64,000 bases of DNA from Caldilinea sp. CFX5 (GTDB lineage Bacteria; Chloroflexota; Anaerolineae; Caldilineales; Caldilineaceae): NCBI GenBank assembly GCA_021405325.1, contig QWII01000126.1, positions 6,072 through 70,071 of the forward strand, read 5' to 3'. Position 1 is the first letter of the stretch. Every line of letters starts with the position of its first letter. Below, piece after piece: positions 50,303 through 59,662 of this stretch. Below the pieces are notes generated by a model, which was given only the letters and a program-made list of their open reading frames with translations, searched no databases and was not told where the DNA came from. Made by a program: the position numbers and the translations under genes.

Positions 50303-52218
50303 TGGCTACCACTGACAAACCCTACAGCCTGCTCATTGCCAAAGACATCCTGGTCCCCATGCGCGACGGCGTGCGGCTGGCGACCGATCTCTACCGCCCG
50401 GCGCAGGAGGGCGAACCGTTGCCCGGCCCGTTTCCCACGATTCTGTGCCGCACGCCCTATAACAAAAGCGACCGGCGTTATATTGAAATTGCCGAGTTCT
50501 TCACCCCGCGCGGCTACGTCACCGTCCTGCAAGACCTGCGGGGGCGCTATCAATCGGAGGGATTGGGCCAATACTTTCACACGGCCAACCCCCATGACGG
50601 CATCGACGGCTATGATACCATCGAGTGGATTGCTGCCAAACCCTGGTCGAGCGGCAAAGTGGGCATGGTCGGCAGCTCCTTTGCGGCGGTAGTGCAGGTG
50701 GCGGCGGCATTGGAACGGCCACCCCATCTCACCGCCATCTGGCCCGATGTGACGCCGACCAACAACTTCTTTCACCAGGCGCGCGAAGGGGGCGCCATGC
50801 AGTTGCACATGTTCTGGGCGCTCTTTGTCCACGCTCAGGATGAGTTGTCAATCTGGCACGACCCAGTCGCACAACAGAAGGTGTGGGAAGGGTTGCGCCA
50901 GATGCGCCAGTGGGTGCGCGCCATGCCCTGGCAGCCAGGACAAACACCCCTTGCTGTCGTCCCGCGCCTGGAACAGATCCTCTTTGATTACTACACACGA
51001 GGCGAGTATGACGACTTCTGGGCGCAAAAGTGCAACAACTTTGAAGCCTTTTATGCTGATCACGCCGACATCCCCGGTCTCTTCTCCGGCGGGTGGTTCG
51101 ACCCCTACGCCACGGCCATGACCGCTTATTACAGCAGCATGGCCCGCCAAAACAGCGCACCACAACGATTGCTCATGGGGCCGTGGACGCATGTGGGAAT
51201 GCGGGGCGATTCGTCCTTTGCCGGCGATGTTGATTTTGGGCCGGCCAGCGTCTGGGGTGTGCAGCGGTACTTTGCCGAGCAGTTGCGCTACTTTGATCGT
51301 CATCTGAAAGGAGTAACCACCGAGTCAGTCGATGACCCGCCGGTGCGCATCTTTGTCATGGGCGGTGGTGACGGGCATCGCACGGCGCAGGGCAAATTCT
51401 TTCATGGCGGCCAGTGGCGCGATGAGCAGGAGTGGCCGCCGGCGCGCACGCAGTACACCAACTACTACTTGCACGCCGACGGCAGCTTGCGCCCCGAACC
51501 GCCAACCGTTGCAGCAGCATCATTAAGCTACGACTTCGACCCGAATCACCCCGTCCCAACCATCGGCGGCAGCCTCTGCGGCATTATGGAATTGCCGCCG
51601 GATACGGGCGATCTCGACGATATGTGGCGGCGGTTCCTATCGCCGGTGTTGCGGTTACGCCATCTTGTCGGGCTAGGCGCGGCGCACCAGAAGGAAGAAC
51701 CGGGCATCTTTGGCGCCGAACCGCCCTATCCGCTGTTGGCCGACCGACCGGATGTCCTGGTTTTCCAGACCGAACCGTTGACAGCCGATGTTGAGGTGAC
51801 GGGATCGATTACGGTTCATCTGTGGATTTCCTCTTCGGCGCTGGACACCGATTTTACCGCCAAGCTGGTTGATGTCTACCCGCCCAATGCCGACTATCCG
51901 AACGGTTATCAGATGAATATCATCGATTCGGTGTTGCGCGTGCGCTATCGCAACCGTTGGGAACAGGAGGAATTGATGACGCCAGAGCAAATCTATCCCA
52001 TCCAGATCACCCTGGCGCCGACCAGCAATTGCTTTCAGGCTGGTCATCGCCTCCGGCTCGATATTTCCAGCAGCAACTTCCCCCGGCTGGATGTCAACCC
52101 GAATACCGGGGAGCCGGTCGGCAAACATACGCATACGGTGGTGGCGCGCAATACGATCTACTGTGATCGTGACCACCCTTCGTATGTCCGCTTGCCCTTG
52201 ATCCCACTAGAAACCTAA
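50302..52218 (+). CDS. CocE/NonD-family hydrolase (X-Pro dipeptidyl-peptidase S15 type)
   Basis: A 638-residue alpha/beta hydrolase. MRDGVRLATDLYRPA, the nucleophile elbow GMVGSSFAAVVQVAA, and a C-terminal jelly-roll (TADVEVTGSITVHLWISSSALDTDFTAKLVDVYP) are the signature of the CocE family (esterases, acylases and dipeptidyl peptidases). It starts inside the stop of the deacylase gene, so the two form a translationally coupled pair. It may work with the deacylase on N-acylated amino acids or peptides. Confidence 0.87.
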   Translation: MATTDKPYSLLIAKDILVPMRDGVRLATDLYRPAQEGEPLPGPFPTILCRTPYNKSDRRYIEIAEFFTPRGYVTVLQDLRGRYQSEGLGQYFHTANPHDGIDGYDTIEWIAAKPWSSGKVGMVGSSFAAVVQVAAALERPPHLTAIWPDVTPTNNFFHQAREGGAMQLHMFWALFVHAQDELSIWHDPVAQQKVWEGLRQMRQWVRAMPWQPGQTPLAVVPRLEQILFDYYTRGEYDDFWAQKCNNFEAFYADHADIPGLFSGGWFDPYATAMTAYYSSMARQNSAPQRLLMGPWTHVGMRGDSSFAGDVDFGPASVWGVQRYFAEQLRYFDRHLKGVTTESVDDPPVRIFVMGGGDGHRTAQGKFFHGGQWRDEQEWPPARTQYTNYYLHADGSLRPEPPTVAAASLSYDFDPNHPVPTIGGSLCGIMELPPDTGDLDDMWRRFLSPVLRLRHLVGLGAAHQKEEPGIFGAEPPYPLLADRPDVLVFQTEPLTADVEVTGSITVHLWISSSALDTDFTAKLVDVYPPNADYPNGYQMNIIDSVLRVRYRNRWEQEELMTPEQIYPIQITLAPTSNCFQAGHRLRLDISSSNFPRLDVNPNTGEPVGKHTHTVVARNTIYCDRDHPSYVRLPLIPLET

Positions 52219-52288
52219 CTATGCCATAACCCACCATTCCGTTCCTACGCCACTCATCGGGGTGTGACCCGCCGCGGTCTGTTTCAAG

Positions 52289-52516
52289 TTGGGGACAAGG
52301 GCGCCGGGGCGGGGCGAGAGACAGTGCGCCAAACCAATGGCGACCGATGGCATTGACTCGGCGCGTGCCTGGGCCGTGCGTCTGGCTTGTGATGGCTTGT
52401 GGGTTAGCGAACTATATGATAGTTTCCATCCGGACGGTAATTTGCGCAAGGCGCCGAAGCCGAACTATTACGACTGGTGGCATAAGTATGACGACGCAAA
52501 CAATGGAGCAGGTTGA
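52289..52516 (+). pseudogene. Remnant of a TetR-family regulator C-terminus
   Basis: In this frame SARAWAVRLACDGLWVSELYDSF resembles the end of TetR-type regulators (ligand domain, LALDGLWxxxL), followed by a hydrophilic tail. The DNA-binding N-terminal domain is missing upstream. It overlaps the MFS transporter start by 29 bp, the order expected for a local repressor of an exporter. I read it as a truncated relic. Confidence 0.4.
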
Positions 52517-53753
52517 AACTGTGCAGTTGGCCGACAACTGGCGACCCCGCTTTTTCCTGATCTGGACAGGTCAAGCGCTTTCGCTTATCGGCAGTGCGTT
52601 GACCCAATTTGTGCTGCTCTGGTGGATCACCGAGACGACCGGCTCGGCAGCGGCGCTAGCGACGGCCGGGGTGATGGCGCTGCTGCCCCAGGCGATCTTT
52701 GGCCCGTTGGGCGGCGTCGTGGCGGACCGCTGGAGCCGGCGGGTGATTATGATTGTTGCCGATGCGATTACGGCGTTATGTATGATGGTGTTGATCGCGC
52801 TCTTTGCCACGGGCAATATTCAACTCTGGCAAATTTATGCTCTGCTGTTTGTCCGCTCTGCAATGCAAGCTTTTCAGGCGCCGGCAGCGACAGCCAGCAC
52901 GGCCATGCTCGTGCCGAAGGAGTGGTTGCCACGGGTGGCCGGCTTCAACCAGACCTTGCAGGGGGTGATGACCATCGCTGCCGCACCGCTGGGCGCGCTG
53001 GCGTTGGCCTTTTTGCCAACCCAGGGCGCGTTGATGATCGATGTCGTTACCGCGCTTGTCGGGATTTTGCCGCTGCTCTTCTTTCGTATTCCACAGAAAG
53101 CGGTTGCCAGCAGTGGCGGCATGGCGAGGAGCCTGGTCGCTGATCTACGCGCCGGTGTGCGTTATGTGCTGGCGGAACGGGGCATTGCCATGCTGCTCGC
53201 CATCATGGGATTGATCGTCATGACCATTATGCCCATGTTTTCCCTGACGCCACTGCTGGTGAAAGAGCACTTTGCCGGCGGCGTCAACCAGGTGGCGCTG
53301 ATGGAGGGCTTATCCGGCGTGGGCATTATTTTGGGCGGGCTGCTGATCGGTTTCTGGCCGATCTTCCGGCGGCGCATTGTCACCGTCCTGGTCTCCTTTG
53401 CGGTCTCTTGTTTTACGGTGGCGTTGGTCGCCGTTGCGCCCAGTGATTGGTTCTGGTTGGGCATCTTCTGGTGGTTTGTCAGCGGCCTCACCTACTCGAC
53501 CGGCAACGCGCCGCTGATGGCGATTATCCAGCATGTGGTGCCGAATGAGATGCAAGGGCGGGTCTTTTCCCTGATGAACACTGTGATCGGGCTGGCTGGG
53601 CCGGTGGGGTTGGCGGTGGTTGGGCCGTTAGGGGAAGCGTTGGGGGTTGTCGGCGTCTTTGTTCTGGGGGGCGTCCTCTCGGCGTTGATTTGTCTGGCCG
53701 GTCTGTTGTCACCGGCATTGATGAACATCGAAAAGGCGCCAGCGTCGGCGTGA
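52488..53753 (+). CDS. MFS transporter, DHA3-like drug exporter
   Basis: A 421-residue major facilitator protein with about 12 helices. RPRFFLIWTGQALSLIGSALTQFVLLWWI, GPLGGVVADRWSRRVIMIVADAI and IIQHVVPNEMQGRVFSLMNTV (the ERGR-like loop) are typical of DHA3-type macrolide or multidrug exporters. I start at ATG 52488 (MTTQTME); the frame is open for 47 further codons upstream, which read through the TetR remnant and lack a signal-like region. Confidence 0.88.
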   Translation: MTTQTMEQVETVQLADNWRPRFFLIWTGQALSLIGSALTQFVLLWWITETTGSAAALATAGVMALLPQAIFGPLGGVVADRWSRRVIMIVADAITALCMMVLIALFATGNIQLWQIYALLFVRSAMQAFQAPAATASTAMLVPKEWLPRVAGFNQTLQGVMTIAAAPLGALALAFLPTQGALMIDVVTALVGILPLLFFRIPQKAVASSGGMARSLVADLRAGVRYVLAERGIAMLLAIMGLIVMTIMPMFSLTPLLVKEHFAGGVNQVALMEGLSGVGIILGGLLIGFWPIFRRRIVTVLVSFAVSCFTVALVAVAPSDWFWLGIFWWFVSGLTYSTGNAPLMAIIQHVVPNEMQGRVFSLMNTVIGLAGPVGLAVVGPLGEALGVVGVFVLGGVLSALICLAGLLSPALMNIEKAPASA

Positions 53754-54048
53754 CGCTTGGGCAACCCAGGTGTCCAAGCCACCAAGACACTACGTCTCTT
53801 GACTAGACGTTACCGCCCATCGTCATGATCACATGCGCTATGGAACGACTGATTCAAGTTGTTGTATTTGGGTAACTGCTAACCCCGCGCCTAGCCGGTC
53901 ACGGACCGGCTAGGCGCTTAGTGATTACGTGTTTTGACAGTATTCTGACATGAGCAAGTGATTAGAAGAATGATAAATTAAGTTTATGTAAACAAATTGC
54001 CGTCGTACACAACAATTCATCACTATTCATCCACGGCCAGAGGACGCT
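53754..54048. repeat. Intergenic gap with GTAACT-framed palindrome, copy D
   Basis: GTAACTGCT (53872-53880) and a TTAGTGATTAC end (53918-53928) enclose a perfect 14-bp stem GCGCCTAGCCGGTC (53887-53900 with 53904-53917). The rest of the 295-bp gap is AT-rich and shows no gene. Confidence 0.6.
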
Positions 54049-54507
54049 ATGACTGCTGAAGCTAATCGGTTTTTCAAGTACATTCGCTTGCTGTTGCTAA
54101 CCCTGGTGCTGGGCCGCAGCCTCTATTCCTGTGTTTTCACACCGGCGGCACTGCCGCCGGCGCTCCTCCTACCGGCAACGCTACCGGCTGCCTATCGCGT
54201 GCCGCCGACCATTGTGAGCGATCAAGTGCAGATCGTCACCGTTGACCCAACGCGTCTAACCGGACGTTTTAGCCTAACGCTCTTTGATGACACCACCTAT
54301 GTCGCCTTGGTTGACCGGGTGGAGGAACAGGGGCCGGGCCATTTTGTCTGGATCGGCCATCTGTCCGGGCAACGCGACAGCCTCGTCCAGGTGACGGTGG
54401 CGGAACAGGTGGTGAGCGGATTTATTGAGCTAAAGGATGTCCACTATGAATTACAGCGTCTGCATGATAACTTTTATGCACTCTACACAGAGGATGTCCT
54501 AACGTAG
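54049..54507 (+). CDS. Short exported protein, protease-propeptide-like
   Basis: A 152-residue protein with an N-terminal membrane or signal segment (LLLLTLVLGRSLYSCVF). It is followed by a beta domain with LTGRFSLTLFDDTTYVALVDRVEE, FVWIGHLSGQRDSLVQVTVAEQVVSGFIEL and YELQRL. This pattern resembles the propeptide-like N-terminal region of secreted metalloproteases, where FxWxGHLxG is followed by a catalytic domain. No catalytic part follows here, so it may be a remnant or a stand-alone inhibitor. Confidence in the function is low. Confidence 0.5.
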   Translation: MTAEANRFFKYIRLLLLTLVLGRSLYSCVFTPAALPPALLLPATLPAAYRVPPTIVSDQVQIVTVDPTRLTGRFSLTLFDDTTYVALVDRVEEQGPGHFVWIGHLSGQRDSLVQVTVAEQVVSGFIELKDVHYELQRLHDNFYALYTEDVLT

Positions 54508-54511
54508 CGTA

Positions 54512-55657
54512 CTATCGCTCCACCGTCACGGCATAGAGGCCCTCGATATAGGGATACTTATCTTCCAGATCGGCGGCCAACGCGACGCCGAAACCTGCGC
54601 GATTGGGCAGCGTCAAATGGCCCTTGTCGATCACCGGCGGGTTGGCCAGGATGTCCCACTGGAGCGGCCCCTGAATCATACAGAGTTCGACCATACGCGG
54701 GTTGGGCAGAGCGGCGACGAGGTGGGCATGGGCCATACACATCAGCCCGTTGTGCCAACTGTGCGGCGCAAAATCGATGCCATAGCGCTCGGCAGCCGCG
54801 GCAATCCGCAGACATTCAGTGATACCGGCCAACCCCGCATCGGGCTGGACAATGCCGTAGGCTTTTTTCTCCAGATAGGGGCGAAATTGTTCCAACGTGG
54901 CGTACTGTTCGCCCCCCGTAATCGGCATAGCGACGGCGGCGTTGAGTTTGGCATAGCCGTCAATGTCGCTCTGCGGAATTGGTTCTTCAAACCAAGTGAA
55001 GCCAAGCCAATCTAACTCCTGGGCAATGGTCAACGCGTCATCGACGCTAAGACGCTGGTTGCCGTCGAGCATCAATTCCATGCGCCCATTGACGGCCTGC
55101 ACGAGTTCGCGCACCAGCCCCAAAAAGCGATCTACCGTCACGCCATCCCAACTCCATTCAGTGCCGATACGAAATTTGAGTGCTGTATACCCTTGTCCGA
55201 TATACCCCAGCGCTTCTTCGATCAGTTGATCCGGGTGCAGCCGCCAATCATAGCGGCAGCCGCTGGAGGCATAAAGGCGAACCGTATCGAGCGGTTTAGC
55301 GGTGAGCAACGCACTGACCCGTTTGCCGGCGATCTTGCCGCGCAAATCCCAGAGTGCACAATCGATACCGGCCACGGCGCAATCATGCGCCCAGGAACGC
55401 CCGTTGGGGTTCGGCGTGATGGTGCGATCTGTCGGGTCTTTGCCGATCAACTCGGCGGATAGCCACTGCACCCAGTCACGGATGAGCAGCGGCCAGCCAT
55501 AGGCGCTGGCTTCACCGATGCCGGTCACCCCGTCATCGGTATGAATGACAACAATGGCGCAGTCCGCCTTGATCGTCCGATAGCGGGCAGTGATCCACTG
55601 GCGTTCCGGCTCGTGTAACCGGGAGAGGCAAAGGGTCTCCAATTTGGTGATCTTCAT
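54512..55657 (-). CDS. Enolase-superfamily enzyme (mandelate racemase group)
   Basis: A 381-residue member of the mandelate racemase group. Sites: ALKFRIGTEW (Lys), MLDGNQRLS (Asp), FEEPIPQ (Glu), ITGGEQYA (Glu) and FAPHSWHNGL (His), the catalytic pattern of dehydratases such as D-galactonate or gluconate dehydratase. I use ATG 55657 with GGAGG upstream; the longer frame to 55846 has no support. It is close to the epimerase gene, on the opposite strand. Confidence 0.87.
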   Translation of the reverse strand: MKITKLETLCLSRLHEPERQWITARYRTIKADCAIVVIHTDDGVTGIGEASAYGWPLLIRDWVQWLSAELIGKDPTDRTITPNPNGRSWAHDCAVAGIDCALWDLRGKIAGKRVSALLTAKPLDTVRLYASSGCRYDWRLHPDQLIEEALGYIGQGYTALKFRIGTEWSWDGVTVDRFLGLVRELVQAVNGRMELMLDGNQRLSVDDALTIAQELDWLGFTWFEEPIPQSDIDGYAKLNAAVAMPITGGEQYATLEQFRPYLEKKAYGIVQPDAGLAGITECLRIAAAAERYGIDFAPHSWHNGLMCMAHAHLVAALPNPRMVELCMIQGPLQWDILANPPVIDKGHLTLPNRAGFGVALAADLEDKYPYIEGLYAVTVER

Positions 55658-55767
55658 CGGCACTACCTCCACGACTTTACTTGATTTGGTTGAAAGGATG
55701 ATAACGTCAACTCTGCTATTGTAGCATGAGTTGACCTTGCTGAAAATCGGGGGGAGAGCGCAAAAGT

Positions 55768-55796
55768 TTGACGCTACGTCCATCAGCCGGTAAACT
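55768..55796 (+). promoter_or_regulatory. Candidate promoter of the epimerase gene
   Basis: TTGACG (55768-55773), 17 bp, TAAACT (55791-55796). It lies about 190 bp upstream of the epimerase start, with a repeat element between, so its use is uncertain. Confidence 0.4.
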
Positions 55797-55811
55797 ATGC
55801 TGTTTGTATAA

Positions 55812-55886
55812 TCAGTAGTCCGCAGTCGTATAGTCGCGTAGTCCAAACCCGGTCTATGACAAGCACGGTACGTCGCGATCTACTGA
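55812..55886. repeat. TCAGTAG-bounded inverted-repeat element, copy 2
   Basis: TCAGTAGTCCGCAG (from 55812) faces CGCGATCTACTGA (to 55886), enclosing about 50 bp. This is the second complete copy of the element at 13619-13693. It lies in the 331-bp gap between the divergent dehydratase and epimerase genes, which has no other gene. Confidence 0.6.
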
Positions 55887-55988
55887 GAATTAAATAACGA
55901 TTAAGCTGATAAGGGTGATCCACAGAAACTAATCAAGCTCCCGGCCACCTTGTCACCTTGTCATCTTGTCAGTCCCAAGGGAGAAAGC

Positions 55989-56756
55989 ATGAAACACGTT
56001 TTAATTACGGGCGCTGCCGGCAATCTGGGGCGCAAATTGACCAACCATCTGCAAGGTCGCTATGAACTGCGCTTGCTGGATCGCCAAAGCAACGATGACG
56101 GCCAGATTCGGACCGCACCGTTAGAACATTGGGATGCCGCTTGGGTGCAACACTTTGCCGGCGTTGACACTGTGGTGCATCTGGCCGCCAACCCCAATCC
56201 CATGCCCGATTGGTTTGAGTTGTTAGAATCCAACATGGACACTGTTGTCAATGTTTTCAATGCCGCCGCCCAACAAGGTGTCAAGCGGGTGATCTACGCC
56301 AGTTCCAACCACGCCATGGGCCAATACAAAGACATTCTCGAACCGGCCCAAATCACGACCACCATTCCCCAACGCCCCGGCACCAGCGTCGTGCGCGACG
56401 GACAGCACCTGACCACCCTCCCCTACGGCGCGATGAAACTGCTGGGCGAACGGGTGGGCAAATGTTTCGCCGATGCCTATAACATGGAGGTGATCGCCGT
56501 GCGCATCGGTTGGGTGCAACGGGGTGAAAACCTGCCCAGCGCCATTCCGGCGGATCGCGAGCATTGGTATCGCTTCATGTGGCTCTCTAATCGCGATTTC
56601 TGTCACCTGATGGAACGGGGCATCGAAGCCGACCTGGGGGATGTCCGTTTTGCCGTCGTCAACGGCATGTCCAACAACACCGGGATGCGCTGGGACATTG
56701 ACTACACCCGACAATTGCTGGGGTACGCCCCCCAGGATGATGTCATGGCAGGGTGA
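55989..56756 (+). CDS. NAD-dependent epimerase/dehydratase (uronate-dehydrogenase-like)
   Basis: A 255-residue extended short-chain dehydrogenase. Cofactor motif ITGAAGNLGRKL, GVDTVVHLAANPNPMPDW, YASSNHAMG and the catalytic pair YGAMK (Tyr-x-x-x-Lys) are present. It is close in layout to uronate dehydrogenases, which turn glucuronate or galacturonate into aldarate and would feed the enolase-superfamily dehydratases nearby. The start is ATG 55989 (GGGAGAA upstream). Confidence 0.85.
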   Translation: MKHVLITGAAGNLGRKLTNHLQGRYELRLLDRQSNDDGQIRTAPLEHWDAAWVQHFAGVDTVVHLAANPNPMPDWFELLESNMDTVVNVFNAAAQQGVKRVIYASSNHAMGQYKDILEPAQITTTIPQRPGTSVVRDGQHLTTLPYGAMKLLGERVGKCFADAYNMEVIAVRIGWVQRGENLPSAIPADREHWYRFMWLSNRDFCHLMERGIEADLGDVRFAVVNGMSNNTGMRWDIDYTRQLLGYAPQDDVMAG

Positions 56757-56937
56757 CAACCGCCGGATCCAACGGATTCTAGACAGGAAGGGATTAGCCA
56801 CCCTATGTGACGAACATTCCCTTTGTCCTTAGCCGGAAGAATATAGCCCTAACTGAAGGATAAACCGGCAAGGTAATCGGTCGCCCGCCAAGGCCGTAGC
56901 TAATCCGTTCCTATCCCGAATCCGTTGTTTCGGGCTG

Positions 56938-57606
56938 TTACGCGCGCCGTTGGGCAAACAACCAGGTGTACAACTCAGGATTGGCATAGGTTGCCGTCCA
57001 GGCGTCGTGATCGGCGTCGGGGTAGATCGTCAAGCGGGGATGACCGCCGGCGGCTTGGAGGGCGGCGACAATCTTTGCTGAATTTTCCACCGGGACGATT
57101 GGATCTTTGGCGCCGTGAAAAACCCAGATCGGTTTGTCTTTGAGCGCGACCACCCGCTGAAGAAAATCGGGGGTGGGGATTCGGCCACAGATCAGCGCCA
57201 GGGCGGCAAAGCGCTTTGCTTGTTCGACCGCCAGCAACCAGCCGCCGCGCGCCCCCATACTCAGCCCGGTGAGATAAACACGGTCCGGATCGACCGGCAG
57301 ATGCGTTGTCGCCTGATCGAGCAAGCGCGTCAGCGTATCGATCAGATCCGGCCACTCATGGGTCAGCGGGCACTGGGGCGAAATGGCGATATAATCAGCC
57401 GTCGGCTCTTCATCCATGACCTTAGCAAGACCGTACTTGCGCACCAGATTAATCTCAGCACCCCGTTCACCCCGCCCATGCAAAAAGAGCACCAACGGCC
57501 ACCGGCGCCCCGGTTCTGTCCAATAGCCTGGCGGCAAATGCAACAGATAGCGCAAGCGCAACCCACCCCGCTCTCCATCCACAAACGTATATGCCTTTTG
57601 CATCAC
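56938..57606 (-). CDS. Alpha/beta hydrolase, dienelactone-hydrolase/PHB-depolymerase-like esterase
   Basis: A 222-residue hydrolase. LVLFLHGRGERGAEINLV is the oxyanion strand, LTGLSMGARGGWLLA the nucleophile elbow (Gly-x-Ser-x-Gly), PIWVFHGAKDPIVPVENS gives the Asp and DADHDAW the His. There is no signal peptide. It lies downstream of a sugar-isomerase-like gene on the same strand and may deacylate carbohydrate substrates. Confidence 0.85.
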   Translation of the reverse strand: MMQKAYTFVDGERGGLRLRYLLHLPPGYWTEPGRRWPLVLFLHGRGERGAEINLVRKYGLAKVMDEEPTADYIAISPQCPLTHEWPDLIDTLTRLLDQATTHLPVDPDRVYLTGLSMGARGGWLLAVEQAKRFAALALICGRIPTPDFLQRVVALKDKPIWVFHGAKDPIVPVENSAKIVAALQAAGGHPRLTIYPDADHDAWTATYANPELYTWLFAQRRA

Positions 57607-57652
57607 CCTCCCCCTTCCCCTTGCTTCTCATCTTCCTGTCTTCTTGTCTTGC

Positions 57653-58453
57653 TCACTGCAATCCCATCTGCACCAAATTTCGGTAGCTAATCGCCAGGCT
57701 TTCAAAGGGATCGCGTTGACAAATGTCCTGCTCCACGGCATACCATTCGACGCCGCTCTCGGCGCACGCCGCCAGGATCGCCGGCCAGTTGAGATTGCCT
57801 TCGCCCACCTCGGCCATCCACTGGCTGCCTAGACGGGGATGCGCCGGCTCGGCGATGACCATGTCCTTGAGGTGGATGACCGGCATCCGCTGCTTGACCT
57901 TCTGAATCCACGCTACTGGGTCGCCGCCGCCATGTTGCACCCAGTAGGTGTCAATCTCGGCCTGGAGATAGTGCGGGTCGCTTTCGTCATAGATAATGTC
58001 GAGGGCGGTGCGGCTGCCGTGGCCGTGGGGAAAGCGGATAAATTCAAAGCTGTGGTTGTGATAGCTAAAGGTCAACCCGGCGGCGTGGAGCTTCTCGCCC
58101 ACCTGTGACGCCTCGGCGGCAAAGCGTTGGTAGCCGGCTTCTCCTGCCTCGCGGTAGGCCGCCGGCAAACTGCCGATGGCAACATGCCGACAGTTCCAGA
58201 GCTGATGTTGGGCAATGACGCTATCCAGGTCATGCCAGAGTTGGTCATAGCCGATATGGGTGTTGCAAATGGTCAAGCCCAGGTCATCGACCATCGCCTT
58301 GACCTCGGCGTGGGGGATGGGGCCGATGGCGGAAACTTGGACAGCGGTGTAGCCGATGGCGCGCACCTTGCGTAATGTCGCCGCCAGGTCAGCGGCCGTC
58401 TTGGTGAAGTCGCGGACAGTGTAAAGCTGCGCCGCCAGAACAGGATTGCTCAT
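57653..58453 (-). CDS. Sugar phosphate isomerase/epimerase-like TIM barrel protein
   Basis: A 266-residue AP-endonuclease-2-like barrel. YTVRDFTKTAADLAATLRKVRAIGYTAVQVSAIGP, HNHSFEFIRF and VEQDICQRDPFESLAISYRNLVQMG show the fold; metal-binding His and Glu residues are in place. These proteins isomerise inositol or other sugars. It pairs with the esterase and dehydratase genes on the same strand. The substrate is unknown. Confidence 0.85.
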   Translation of the reverse strand: MSNPVLAAQLYTVRDFTKTAADLAATLRKVRAIGYTAVQVSAIGPIPHAEVKAMVDDLGLTICNTHIGYDQLWHDLDSVIAQHQLWNCRHVAIGSLPAAYREAGEAGYQRFAAEASQVGEKLHAAGLTFSYHNHSFEFIRFPHGHGSRTALDIIYDESDPHYLQAEIDTYWVQHGGGDPVAWIQKVKQRMPVIHLKDMVIAEPAHPRLGSQWMAEVGEGNLNWPAILAACAESGVEWYAVEQDICQRDPFESLAISYRNLVQMGLQ

Positions 58454-58510
58454 GATCTTTTCCTTAGTCTTTTTAAAAAGATAGAAACCGCACCGACAAT
58501 CCGTGATTGA

Positions 58511-59662
58511 TCAATAGCTGTCGGTTAAATGATTGGCGATATAGTCGAAGTTGATGTCCTGCCCCAAACCGGGGTCGGGCGAGACGTGGACAAAGCCCTG
58601 GTTGTCCATCGGGTCGTCGAGTTTGTTGAGCCAGGGTTTGGGTTTTTCGTAGTCGATAAAGGGGTGGAGCAGACCGCGTTCGTAAAATTCCCCTTTGATG
58701 CCCATTGCGCAGAGAACATGCAGGTTGCCCGGCCCGCCGCCATGTACCTCCATGCGCATCCCGAACGATTCGGCCAGGTGGGCAATTTTCATCAACGGCG
58801 TGATGCCGCCCACATCCCAGACGCCGCCACGGGTTAGATCACAAGCGCCGGCTTTGATCCATTCGGCGCGAGTGAACATTTTGCCCTCAGCCGTTTCCGG
58901 GCCGCAGATGGGCAGGCGGGTCTTTTCACAGAGCCAGACGTAGGAAGACATGCTATGTTCATCCATCGGCTCTTCCATCCAGAGATAGTCGAGCGCTTCC
59001 AACCCTTTGGCTAAGGACAACGCTTCCTCGCGGCTGTAGTAGTGATAGGGGTCGAGCATGAGCGGCACATCCGGCCCAACCGCTTCACGCACGGCAGCAC
59101 AGGCTGCCAGGTCATTTTTGACGCTGGGCGCGTTGGGATAGGGCGGCTGCCAGGTGTGCAGCTTATAGGCCGGATAGCCGCGCTCTTTAACGGCCCAGAT
59201 GGCAAAGTTGGCGTAATCTTCCGGTGTCGCCAAGCCGTTGGGCAAGTCGTCGCCACACATGGTGCTGGCATAGGCCGGCACCTTTTCACGCATGGCCCCC
59301 AGCAGGCGATGCACCGGCTGTCCCAGATAGCGCCCGGCCAGATCCCAGAGCGCCATATCGACGGTGGTCAGCACACGATCATGCAAGGTCGCCAGGTTAA
59401 GCCGCTGACGCGCCTTGAGTTCCTGCCAATGCTGTTCGCGGAAAAAGGGATCATGGCCGACAAGTACGGGCTTGAGGATACCTTCCAGCACCCCTTTTGT
59501 GATGGCCCCAAAGCAGTAGCCCTTGACGCCTTCGTCAGTGTGGATGGTGGTCAGGCTCTGGGTGGCTTCATGCTCTGGGCCGGGGTGTCCGTGACCCTCA
59601 GCGTCGCGCACGGTGTTGGAAAGATAGCGGAAGGTCTGGAGAGTGATGTTGGTGATCTTCAT
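58511..59662 (-). CDS. Enolase-superfamily dehydratase-like enzyme
   Basis: A 383-residue member with metal and catalytic sites MLDPYHYYSREEAL (Asp), LWMEEPMDEHSM (Glu), GPETAEG (Glu) and a KxH motif (YKLHTW) instead of KxK, as in some sugar-acid dehydratases. The start ATG 59662 overlaps the stop of the ATPase gene (ATGA at 59659-59662), so translation may be coupled. Which acid sugar it uses is open. Confidence 0.85.
   Translation of the reverse strand: MKITNITLQTFRYLSNTVRDAEGHGHPGPEHEATQSLTTIHTDEGVKGYCFGAITKGVLEGILKPVLVGHDPFFREQHWQELKARQRLNLATLHDRVLTTVDMALWDLAGRYLGQPVHRLLGAMREKVPAYASTMCGDDLPNGLATPEDYANFAIWAVKERGYPAYKLHTWQPPYPNAPSVKNDLAACAAVREAVGPDVPLMLDPYHYYSREEALSLAKGLEALDYLWMEEPMDEHSMSSYVWLCEKTRLPICGPETAEGKMFTRAEWIKAGACDLTRGGVWDVGGITPLMKIAHLAESFGMRMEVHGGGPGNLHVLCAMGIKGEFYERGLLHPFIDYEKPKPWLNKLDDPMDNQGFVHVSPDPGLGQDINFDYIANHLTDSY

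Noticed and set aside
52347..52487. 47-residue N-terminal extension of the MFS gene.
   Set aside because: It reads through the TetR remnant in another frame and lacks a ribosome site; the internal ATG 52488 starts directly at the first membrane segment.
54512..55846. 63-residue extension at the N-terminus of the enolase-superfamily enzyme.
   Set aside because: ATG 55657 has GGAGG upstream and gives a normal family length; the extension lacks family similarity.
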